This document shows, piece by piece, positions 1-5,478 of a stretch of 7,978 nt of DNA. The notes under the pieces are model-generated. The model was not told the DNA's origin. It saw only the letters and a program-made list of their open reading frames with translations, and searched no databases. Within the stretch, counting starts at the first letter, position 1. Each line of letters begins with the position of its first letter. The stretch covers positions 1 to 7,978 of the forward strand of contig CALFDA010000071.1 of assembly GCA_937950605.1 (NCBI GenBank). The letters are read 5' to 3'. A program made the position numbers and the translations under genes. The DNA comes from an uncultured PS1 clade bacterium. Lineage in GTDB: Bacteria; Pseudomonadota; Gammaproteobacteria; PS1; Pseudothioglobaceae.

Positions 1-164
1 CTAATCCTATGATTGGTGAAATAAACAAACTTGAAAATGTTGAAGAATACAAAGTTGAAATGCTATGCGCAACAGAAAATATTAAACAAGCAATAAGTGC
101 AATGAAATTGGCACACCCTTATGAGGAAGTGGCTTATACAATATTCAAAATAGAGGAACTATGA
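1..164 (+). CDS. NIF3/YqfO-like protein, C-terminal end (partial, 5' end outside window)
   Basis: The reading frame is open from base 3 to a TGA at 162-164 and gives 53 visible residues; the start lies off the left edge. The visible part begins NPMIGEIN and ends with AHPYEEVAYTIFKIEEL. The asparagine-proline-x-isoleucine-glycine start and the AHPYEE(V/P)AY ending are the hallmarks of the PII/CutA-like domain found inside NIF3-family proteins and as stand-alone YqfO-type proteins of about 100 residues. The cellular role of this family is poorly defined (metal binding has been proposed), so I give no pathway. The stop codon overlaps the ATG of the next short ORF as ATGA, which suggests that the two were once translationally coupled. 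Family assignment is fairly secure; whether this is the short stand-alone form or a full NIF3 protein cannot be told from the fragment. Confidence 0.72.
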   Translation, partial: NPMIGEINKLENVEEYKVEMLCATENIKQAISAMKLAHPYEEVAYTIFKIEEL

Positions 165-333
165 AAACACCTTATAGCGAGGTTTGTGCTGAAATTATTG
201 ATATTAGTTACAATAAAATCTACACAAATACGCTTTTCTATACTTTAGATTATGCTCTAAGAATGTTACAAAATTAAGCCTAATAGGCGTTTTGATAAAG
301 TACAACTGCGTAAAACGCTCAGCAGCATATTAA
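161..333 (+). pseudogene. Probable decayed 5' end of priA (primosomal protein N')
   Basis: A 38-codon ORF (ATG 161-163, TAA 275-277) overlaps the upstream gene as ATGA. Its peptide contains AEIIDIS, then a stretch ending TLFYTLDYALRM. This follows the pattern I remember for the N-terminal DNA-binding domain of PriA (AEVIVDVS... then PFDYKIPDHLKGM in Bacillus). In another frame, 283-318 reads IGVLIKYNCVKR, which lines up with the next conserved PriA piece (G-x-R-V-x-V-P-F-G-x-R). One frameshift near 265 would join the two. That second frame stops at 331-333, and nothing resembling the helicase domain follows before the tRNA terminator. PriA is about 730 residues, so at most 8 percent remains. 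The alternative is a genuine small coupled protein of 38 residues. The call rests on remembered family sequences without an alignment search and is moderate at best. Confidence 0.4.
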
Positions 334-409
334 GCCTCGAAAACTAAAGCAATTAAGCAAATTACGGGTTAAATGAATTTTTTCCTGTATTTGTAATAAT
401 CTAAATACT

Positions 410-443
410 AAAAAAGGGTCACCTTTCGGCAAACCCTTTTTTT
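410..443 (-). terminator. Rho-independent terminator of the tRNA-Val/tRNA-Asp transcript
   Basis: AAAAAAGGGT at 410-419 pairs with ACCCTTTTTT at 433-442. Read on the minus strand, GGGT/ACCC forms the GC-rich base, an inner GCC-GAAA-GGT piece can close on a GNRA tetraloop, and a run of T follows. It starts five bases beyond the CCA end of tRNA-Asp, as expected for the end of that transcript. The flanking A and T runs make it potentially bidirectional, so it could also stop plus-strand transcription arriving from the NIF3-like gene. Confidence 0.85.
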
Positions 444-447
444 CAAA

Positions 448-524
448 TGGCGGAGCGGACGGGATTCGAACCCGCGACCCCCTGCGTGACAGGCAGATAT
501 TCTAACCAGCTGAACTACCGCTCC
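448..524 (-). tRNA. tRNA-Asp (anticodon GUC)
   Basis: The 77-base gene reads GGAGCGG at its 5' end (524-518), pairing with CCGCTCC at its 3' end, followed by discriminator G and a genome-encoded CCA (450-448). The T arm contains GGTTCGAATCC. The anticodon loop is CTGTCAC, giving GUC at 490-488, which reads aspartate codons. All four arms close well, so the gene looks functional. It lies 7 bases after tRNA-Val in the same transcript and just before a strong hairpin terminator. Confidence 0.97.
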
Positions 525-531
525 TTCTTTC

Positions 532-607
532 TGGTGGGCGCTACAAGACTTGAACTTGTGACCCTCGCCTTGTAAGGGCGATGCTCTACCAACTGAGCTA
601 AGCGCCC
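532..607 (-). tRNA. tRNA-Val (anticodon UAC)
   Basis: The 76-base gene has the acceptor pair GGGCGCT (607-601) and AGCGCCC (542-536), discriminator A and an encoded CCA (534-532). The D arm reads TTAGCTCAGTTGGTAGAGC, the T loop TTCAAGT, and the anticodon loop CTTACAA, giving UAC at 574-572 (valine). It is the first gene of a two-tRNA unit with tRNA-Asp. A TATAAT box 13 bases before the mature 5' end provides a start site of its own. Confidence 0.97.
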
Positions 608-619
608 AAAAAAACAGGT

Positions 620-625
620 ATTATA
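620..625 (-). promoter_or_regulatory. -10 box (TATAAT) of the tRNA promoter
   Basis: A perfect TATAAT on the minus strand ends 13 bases before the tRNA-Val 5' end, so transcription would start close to position 613. At a 16-18 base spacing the -35 region falls on the last codons of ccmG and does not match TTGACA well. The tRNAs may therefore also depend on read-through from the ccm genes, since no terminator separates them. Confidence 0.6.
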
Positions 626-636
626 CTAAAATTAAT

Positions 637-1167
637 TTAATTAATCTGATTCTTTAATTTACTAATCAAAGGCAATATTTCTGTTTGCCAAATGCTAGTT
701 GTAATTTCACCAATATGCTTAAAGCGAATCACCCCGCTACCATCAACGATAAATGTCTCTGGCGTAGCATACACACCTATCTCTAAACCCAAATTACCTT
801 GTTTATCAAAGATGATAAAATCAAAAGGATTGCCCAATCTTTTTAAAAAATAATCTGCTTCTTTCTTGGTGTCTTTGTAATTAACTCCCACCATTTGCAC
901 GATATTTTGTTTTGCAATATCGTTTAACATTTGATGCTCGGCACGGCAAGTGACACACCAAGATGCCCACACATTAACTAATGATAATTTATTTTTTAAT
1001 TTATCGTGTAATTGATATTTTTCGCCTGTTCGAAAATCCTCAACCTCAATATTTGGAAAAGTTTTACCAATTAAGGGCGAGGGTAGTTTTTTGGTATCAC
1101 GTCCCAACCCATCGTATAAAAACCAAACTAACACGACAAAAACCACTAAGGGAATAAACTTCGTCAT
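637..1167 (-). CDS. ccmG: CcmG/DsbE thioredoxin-like protein of cytochrome c maturation
   Basis: This 176-residue protein is a membrane-anchored periplasmic thiol reductant. It keeps the CXXCH cysteines of apocytochromes c (often through CcmH) reduced so that haem can be attached. An N-terminal signal anchor covers about residues 3-18. The thioredoxin fold carries the active site WASWCVTC with cysteines at 71 and 74, and the cis-proline region GVYATPETF (P136) with the acidic residue typical of CcmG. The length is normal for the family. The ATG overlaps the ccmE stop as TAATG, so translation is probably coupled. This is the last protein gene of the ccm cluster; two tRNA genes follow after 29 bases. 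TlpA-like thiol reductants are related, but the GVY-x-x-PETF signature and the direct ccmE neighbour favour CcmG. Confidence 0.93.
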   Translation of the reverse strand: MTKFIPLVVFVVLVWFLYDGLGRDTKKLPSPLIGKTFPNIEVEDFRTGEKYQLHDKLKNKLSLVNVWASWCVTCRAEHQMLNDIAKQNIVQMVGVNYKDTKKEADYFLKRLGNPFDFIIFDKQGNLGLEIGVYATPETFIVDGSGVIRFKHIGEITTSIWQTEILPLISKLKNQIN

Positions 1168-1592
1168 TATTTTTGCTCTTTTTTGGATTTTTGTAAGGCA
1201 TCTGCCACTTCTGGGGGCATGTAGTTTTCGTCATGTTTTGCTAATACTTCGGCTGCAACAAATCTATCTCCTATTAGGGTGCCTGTTGCAATAATGCCTT
1301 GTCCTTCTCTAAACAGATCTGGCAAAATGCCTGTGTATTCAACGCTAAACTTGTTTGCATTATCTGTAACATCAAAGGTGGCGGTTAAATCCTTACGCTT
1401 AAAACTACCAGTTGCAACCAAACCCCCTAAACGAAAACTCCTACCATCTGGTGCCTTGCCCTGCGCAACCTCGGTTGGTGAATAAAAATAATTAGTGTTG
1501 CTGCCTAGTGCTTGCAATAACAGTGTGATTGCCAATATAGCACCAACCACTAAAATCGCCACTAATACCATTCTGTTTTGTCGTTTAGTCAT
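1167..1592 (-). CDS. ccmE: Cytochrome c maturation haem chaperone CcmE
   Basis: CcmE (141 residues) binds haem covalently at a histidine on the periplasmic side of the inner membrane and passes it to the CcmF/H ligase. Basic residues MTKRQNR precede one membrane segment at about 8-28, then comes the beta-barrel domain with YFYSPTEV, RLGGLV and YTGILPDLFREGQG. The haem-binding motif LAKHDENYMPPEV places the attachment histidine at H120 and the axial tyrosine at Y124, the order seen in the HxxxY type of Escherichia coli (H130, Y134). Its ATG sits in an AATAATGAC context although the upstream gene ends 45 bases earlier. The nine in-frame codons before it (ending QSAE, stop TAA overlapping ATG) look like a leftover of an older ccmD-ccmE overlap. 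Its own stop overlaps ccmG as TAATG. Confidence 0.96.
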   Translation of the reverse strand: MTKRQNRMVLVAILVVGAILAITLLLQALGSNTNYFYSPTEVAQGKAPDGRSFRLGGLVATGSFKRKDLTATFDVTDNANKFSVEYTGILPDLFREGQGIIATGTLIGDRFVAAEVLAKHDENYMPPEVADALQKSKKEQK

Positions 1593-1637
1593 TATTCTGC
1601 GGATTGATTAACCTTTGAACTTCAAATATACTTAAAT

Positions 1638-3104
1638 CTAAAAAAGAAGCTTTCCTTGTTTGGTTTTTTCTTTGTGGCTAACTTTGTTTGGCACATCAAA
1701 CTTTTGATTATCTTCTAGCATATTTTTTACCGTTAATATTTGTAATCTATCGTATTGCTTGCCTAGTATTTCCACTTGTCCAGCACTTGCTGCTTCTTCT
1801 TTCATTTTTTTGCTAGGCTCTTTATTCAAGCAAATAAGTCCTGCCATTTCTGTGCCTTCTCTTTCCATTGTGCCTCTTAAATCTCTTACCATAGAAGGAG
1901 ATAAATTCTTTCCCCCTTTTACTGATAAAACCATTCTTTTAAAGCGTTTATCTTCTTCAAAATAAATATATCCATCTATGCCCTTATCTCCCACCTGTTT
2001 TTTGTTGCAGAATCCACCTACGCACTCAACTGCCCAATGCTCAAATTGTAAAGGGTTGCTATCAAATAACATGTGTGCTTGCTCTACTGTTATTGGTATG
2101 CCAGTTATTTTATATGACTTGCCTTCTTTGAGGTTATAACGCTCTTTTAACACCTCTCTTATTAACTTAACAGAAAGTATAGCAATATCGCATCCTATCC
2201 ATTTTCTGCCATTTAGATGTGCTGCTGAAGTAGTTGTTCCACATCCACAAAATGGATCAAACACAATTCCATCTTTTGGACATGAGGCTTTTATGATTCT
2301 GTCTAATAATGCAATAGGTTTTTGGGTTGGGTAGCCGAGGCGTTCTTTTGCTTGGGAATTAATATATGGTATATCCCATACGTCACGCATATTTACTAAA
2401 TTATAAACTCCCTGTATATCTTCAAAAAATTCTGTATAACTTGCTCCATAATTAACTATTCCAGGTTTCCTATTTTTGCTTTTTGTATATGCCCTTTCTT
2501 TCTGATTATTAAAATATTTCACTTCAGTGGATTTAGAGTAAAAAAGTAATATGTCATGTTTTCGTGAAAATCTTTTTTTAGTAGAGCCTCCCGTTCTATA
2601 TGACCATATTATTTCATTCTCAAAATTCTCATGTCCAAAGATACCGTCCATTATAACTTTGATATAGTGGCTTGCAGTGGGGTCGCAATGCAAGTAAATT
2701 GAGCCTGTAGGCTTTAAAATACGTTGCATTTCAATAAGCCTTACAATCATATAAACAAGGTATGCAAGTAATTTAGGTTGAGTGTTTCTTAATGCTAGTA
2801 TTAGATGTTCCCAAAATTTAGCCAAAATTTCTTCATATCCCTTTTTTCTAAGAATTATTGGCATATCTCTTGCTAATTGCTCTTTTTCTGCATCTAGCTC
2901 CCATGTATCACAAAAAGCCTCTACTTGCTCTGGAACATCTTGCCCTGTCATTGTGCGATACATTATGTTGTAATTACGATTGCTATTAAAAGGAGGGTCA
3001 AGATAAATTAAATCGATTGAATCATCTTCTATGTATTCTTTCATTATGGTTAGGTTATCACCATAATATAAAGTGTTTTCAAATTCATCTTGCTTTGTTG
3101 TCAT
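1638..3104 (-). CDS. Beta-class DNA methyltransferase fused to a C-terminal Mrr-like nuclease domain (possible single-chain R-M enzyme)
   Basis: This 488-residue protein is a site-specific amino-methyltransferase acting on adenine N6 or cytosine N4. The catalytic motif LDPPF is at 35-39 and the SAM-binding motif FDPFCGCGTT at 282-291; catalytic-before-SAM order defines the beta group. YLHCDPTASHYIK (137-149) and GYPTQKP (257-263) are further family blocks. After a linker, residues 350-445 look like a PD-(D/E)XK Mrr-type fold: FEHWAVE, then GDKGIDGYI (D377), then SVKGGK (K396), then RDLRG and EEAASAG. The usual glutamine or glutamate before V-K is serine (S394), so cleavage ability is uncertain. 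The gene sits between ccmD and ccmE, where it does not belong functionally. Its ATG overlaps the ccmD stop as TAATG, so it would be translated with the ccm genes. No partner R gene is adjacent. Methyltransferase: sure; active nuclease: inferred. Confidence 0.9.
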   Translation of the reverse strand: MTTKQDEFENTLYYGDNLTIMKEYIEDDSIDLIYLDPPFNSNRNYNIMYRTMTGQDVPEQVEAFCDTWELDAEKEQLARDMPIILRKKGYEEILAKFWEHLILALRNTQPKLLAYLVYMIVRLIEMQRILKPTGSIYLHCDPTASHYIKVIMDGIFGHENFENEIIWSYRTGGSTKKRFSRKHDILLFYSKSTEVKYFNNQKERAYTKSKNRKPGIVNYGASYTEFFEDIQGVYNLVNMRDVWDIPYINSQAKERLGYPTQKPIALLDRIIKASCPKDGIVFDPFCGCGTTTSAAHLNGRKWIGCDIAILSVKLIREVLKERYNLKEGKSYKITGIPITVEQAHMLFDSNPLQFEHWAVECVGGFCNKKQVGDKGIDGYIYFEEDKRFKRMVLSVKGGKNLSPSMVRDLRGTMEREGTEMAGLICLNKEPSKKMKEEAASAGQVEILGKQYDRLQILTVKNMLEDNQKFDVPNKVSHKEKTKQGKLLF

Positions 3105-3286
3105 TATCTTAAAGGTTGTTTATTTGCTGTGTATTTTTTATCTCTGGCATATTTAATGCGCAATTGTGTTATGGTGTGTTTATGGGTGCGTTTGGTGTTT
3201 ATGAGTAAAATCGCTACAGTTATAAAAGTTAGTAAATAAGAAGCCCAAATATACGCACTATATTTATCAAACAATAAAAAATCCAC
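3104..3286 (-). CDS. ccmD: CcmD haem exporter accessory protein
   Basis: This 60-residue membrane protein has the CcmD layout: FDKYSAYIWASYLLTF at 6-21, matching the family's (Y/F)-x-x-Y-(V/I)-W-x-(S/A)-Y start, one membrane segment at about 11-29, and a basic cytoplasmic tail (RTHKH...RIKYARDKK). CcmD is needed for release of holo-CcmE from the CcmABC complex. Position directly after ccmC (3 bases) supports the call. The start is GTG, chosen because GGAGAG lies eight bases upstream. The stop overlaps the methyltransferase ATG as TAATG. The tail after RDKK (YTANKQPLR) may have been supplied by the inserted segment, since a different nine-codon tail remains in front of ccmE. Confidence 0.85.
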   Translation of the reverse strand: MDFLLFDKYSAYIWASYLLTFITVAILLINTKRTHKHTITQLRIKYARDKKYTANKQPLR

Positions 3287-3289
3287 TAT

Positions 3290-4021
3290 TTACTCTCCAA
3301 TAATCTCTTTTACCCAGCGTGAATTTTGCTCTCTTATTAACATCTCATCACGCGCTCGCAACAACATCAAAGCACCATATAAAAATTTAAATGCGAAGCT
3401 TATTAACATCAAAGCAATAAACATATCAATTTGCATAGAAACTTTTGTCACGCTAATTGATGAACCTTGGTGCAAGCTATTCCACCATTCTACCGAATAA
3501 TAAATAATAGGAATATTCACCAATCCTACAATTGCCAAAACAGCACAAGCCTTATCGCCTGTTTTAGGATTGTCAAACGCATTATTCAAAGATATATAAG
3601 CCAAATATAAAAACAATAAAATAAGTTCAGAAGTCAATCTAGCGTCCCACGCCCACCAAGCACCCCACATTGGTTTACCCCAAATACTACCCGTAGCTAG
3701 TGCCAAAAAAGTAAAACTCGCGCCTATGGATGCAGATACGTTCGCCACTATATGTGCGAGTTTAATTTGCCAAATTAGACCAATACCGCTTGCAACCGCC
3801 ATTACTACATAAATAAATAAACTCATCCAAGCACTAGGCACATGCACATACATAATACGTACACTATCGCCTTGTTGATAGTCGGCTGGAGAAACTACAA
3901 AACTCCAATACAAACCAAGCAATGACAGCACAACAAATGGCATCATTAACCAAGGAATGATTTTTTCACTGGTTTGATAAAAAATTTTTGGTGAGGCGAA
4001 TGCTTGAATCCATTTCCACAT
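3290..4021 (-). CDS. ccmC: Haem exporter/handling protein CcmC
   Basis: CcmC (243 residues) is an integral inner-membrane protein that presents haem to CcmE. About six membrane helices are visible (roughly 22-43, 61-83, 92-111, 129-146, 157-175, 199-222). The periplasmic tryptophan-rich motif MWGAWWAWDARLTSE covers 118-132, with WWAWD at 122-126. The two haem-ligand histidines are H60 (YVHVPSAW) and H184 (NSLHQGSS), the same numbers as in the Escherichia coli protein. The usual partners ccmA and ccmB are not upstream; instead tsaB ends 14 bases before the ATG, so ccmC appears to be read from the tsaB transcript. ccmD follows after three bases. The shorter relative CcmF is excluded by length and by the single WWxWD context. 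Confidence 0.97.
   Translation of the reverse strand: MWKWIQAFASPKIFYQTSEKIIPWLMMPFVVLSLLGLYWSFVVSPADYQQGDSVRIMYVHVPSAWMSLFIYVVMAVASGIGLIWQIKLAHIVANVSASIGASFTFLALATGSIWGKPMWGAWWAWDARLTSELILLFLYLAYISLNNAFDNPKTGDKACAVLAIVGLVNIPIIYYSVEWWNSLHQGSSISVTKVSMQIDMFIALMLISFAFKFLYGALMLLRARDEMLIREQNSRWVKEIIGE
3293..3298 (-). promoter_or_regulatory. ccmD: Shine-Dalgarno site (GGAGAG) for the GTG start of ccmD
   Basis: GGAGAG lies within the last codons of ccmC, whose final residues are Gly-Glu (GGA GAG TAA), eight bases before the GTG at 3286-3284. It is one of the few clear ribosome-binding sites in the window and fixes the ccmD start. Confidence 0.6.
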
Positions 4022-4035
4022 AATTAAACTAATGC

Positions 4036-4710
4036 CTATTTATTGTGTGGTGTGTATTTTAATGATTTTTGCGCTACATTATTACGCAAATATGTTGGTA
4101 ACGGTAATCGCTTGTCATAATCGGGTTTTTGGTTGAAATATAAATCAATCAAATATTGTGATTGAGGGTAAAAATCCGCTACACATTTGCTAATACCTGT
4201 TTGCTTCATCAATGCCTCTTGGTATGCGCCCCATCCAGTACCCACGCCGATAAAATCATCACTCAAACAATCTACTGCATTAGGTTTGGACAAACGCTCA
4301 TTTTTTAACACACCATTCTCATATACTCCCCAATACACCTCACCCATTCGCGCATCTAATGCGAGTGCAATTTTTTTGGTGTGGTAGTTTTTGATAGCAC
4401 CAATACCTAACACTTCGAGCGTTGAAAAACCTTTAGTTGGAATATCGTGTGCTAAAGATATGCCTTGCACCACGCTCACACACATTCGCACTCCAGTAAA
4501 CGCGCCAGGTCCTTTGGTATAGACAATAGCATCTAAATCTGCCACTGATAAGTTAGTTTGTGTAAATACCTCATCACATAACGGCAAAATCAAACTAGAA
4601 CTTTTTGCCCCATCTTTAACAAAACGCGACGCTATCTCTCCTTGTGCATAAAGACTAACAGAACATGCTTCGGTACAAGTATCAATGGCTAATATATTTT
4701 GCTTGCTCAC
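4036..4710 (-). CDS. tsaB: tRNA threonylcarbamoyladenosine (t6A) biosynthesis protein TsaB
   Basis: TsaB (224 residues, normal length) is the non-catalytic ASKHA-fold partner of TsaD. With TsaE it helps transfer the threonylcarbamoyl group from TsaC product to A37 of ANN-decoding tRNAs, an essential step in most bacteria. The N-terminal ILAIDTCTEACSVSL and the signature KGPGAFTGVRM (G67-R75) are diagnostic; KGPGSFTGxR is the usual form. The start is GTG at 4710-4708, overlapping the stop of the upstream glycosyltransferase gene as GTGA, so the two are probably coupled. No ATG nearer the amino end would keep the conserved AIDT strand. Glycoprotease relatives (TsaD) are longer and carry metal-binding histidines that are absent here. 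Confidence 0.95.
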   Translation of the reverse strand: MSKQNILAIDTCTEACSVSLYAQGEIASRFVKDGAKSSSLILPLCDEVFTQTNLSVADLDAIVYTKGPGAFTGVRMCVSVVQGISLAHDIPTKGFSTLEVLGIGAIKNYHTKKIALALDARMGEVYWGVYENGVLKNERLSKPNAVDCLSDDFIGVGTGWGAYQEALMKQTGISKCVADFYPQSQYLIDLYFNQKPDYDKRLPLPTYLRNNVAQKSLKYTPHNK

Positions 4711-5363
4711 TTGATGATTTTTTCATACTTATGATAAATACGTAATACTAAATCTCTACGTTTTGCTAATCTCACGGAATATCGCGTTGGATTATAATAA
4801 CTTGGTCCTTTTATTAATGCCACCAAAGTTGCCAAATCATGCAAAGATAAATCTCCCAAATTCTTATCAAAATAAAATTGCGCTGCATGCTCAAAACCAC
4901 GCACCTCAAATCTTCCATATTGTCCTAAATATACGCTATTCATATAGCGCGTAAGAATTGTCTCTTTGTCAAATGAAACCTCTAACAATAGTGTCATTAA
5001 TATTTCTTTGACTTTTCTTTCAACAGTTTTTTCACGCGAAAGCAAGGCATTTTTGACCATCTGTTGTGATAAAGTGCTAGCGCCACGTATCGGTTTGTTA
5101 TGCAACCAATTATCCCTTAACACCCTAATAATTTCTCTAAAGTCCACGCCAACATGATTAAAAAACGACTGATCTTCCACCATCAACAACATATTAACCA
5201 AAGCCTTAGGGTGTGCATTTAATGATAATTGAGAGTTTTTTTCATCTAGCGGCTGAGAAAATTCATCAACAACTATTTTGTTTAAGTGTGCTAAATAAGA
5301 GGCAAATACAACAATAACCAACAACAGCAAGCCTGATATTAATTTCAATAAATAAACTTTCAT
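4707..5363 (-). CDS. Monofunctional GT51 peptidoglycan glycosyltransferase (MtgA-type role, PBP1b-like sequence)
   Basis: This 218-residue enzyme would polymerise lipid II into glycan strands at the outer face of the inner membrane. A signal anchor spans about 4-25. The GT51 motifs come in order: VEDQSFFNHVG (catalytic E63), GASTLSQQ (94-101), RKVKE (116-120), ILTRYMNSVYLGQ (136-148) and AAQFYF plus the LSL block (160-173). It ends soon after RRDLVLR at 202-208, with no transpeptidase domain. The third part (YLGQ-x-G-x-x-E-x-RGF, KGPSYYNP, RRDLVLR) resembles the class A protein PBP1b more than classical MtgA, so it may be a PBP1b that lost its second half, or a PBP1b-type stand-alone enzyme. 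The end overlaps tsaB neatly, which argues against recent random truncation. The ATG has no strong Shine-Dalgarno site. Confidence 0.88.
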   Translation of the reverse strand: MKVYLLKLISGLLLLVIVVFASYLAHLNKIVVDEFSQPLDEKNSQLSLNAHPKALVNMLLMVEDQSFFNHVGVDFREIIRVLRDNWLHNKPIRGASTLSQQMVKNALLSREKTVERKVKEILMTLLLEVSFDKETILTRYMNSVYLGQYGRFEVRGFEHAAQFYFDKNLGDLSLHDLATLVALIKGPSYYNPTRYSVRLAKRRDLVLRIYHKYEKIIK

Positions 5364-5478
5364 ACTAGTGCAAACTTTTAAAAATTCTGTTGTTGATAAT
5401 CGCTATCTATTTTGACACATCTTTTCATCTTTGGATTGATTAAAGCATAAAAGATTTCTTGTTTTATGTATAAGTTAT
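5364..5478 (-). other. Spacer between hsdS and the glycosyltransferase gene
   Basis: This 115-base stretch has no ORF worth calling. It must hold the start of the glycosyltransferase-tsaB-ccm transcript if hsdMS is a separate unit, but I find no -35/-10 pair close to consensus on the minus strand. The only clear structure is the AT-rich inverted repeat listed separately. Confidence 0.5.
5446..5468 (-). terminator. Possible weak terminator hairpin after hsdS
   Basis: CATAAAA at 5446-5452 and TTTTATG at 5462-5468 form a perfect seven-pair stem around a nine-base loop, 10 bases beyond the hsdS stop. The stem has one GC pair and no clean T run follows, so it is a poor intrinsic terminator. It may instead protect the 3' end of the hsdS message or be chance in AT-rich DNA. 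Confidence 0.25.

Noticed and set aside
278..318. Short palindromes GCCTAATAGGC and GCGTAAAACGC
   Set aside because: Stems of three to five pairs with tiny loops and no T run; not convincing as terminator or operator, and they lie within the presumed priA remnant.
448..607. tRNA genes as an integration site with attachment repeats
   Set aside because: No duplicated tRNA 3' end and no integrase were found in the window.
1610..3117. Seven-base inverted pair AACCTTT (1610-1616) and AAAGGTT (3111-3117) flanking the methyltransferase gene, like the ends of a mobile element
   Set aside because: Too short and not extended by further pairing; a match of this length within two 50-base AT-rich flanks is readily expected by chance, and no transposase is present.
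5412..5440. TTGACA on the plus strand followed by ATTGAT at promoter spacing
   Set aside because: The -10 matches only three of six positions, and it would drive antisense transcription into hsdS; no plus-strand gene follows.
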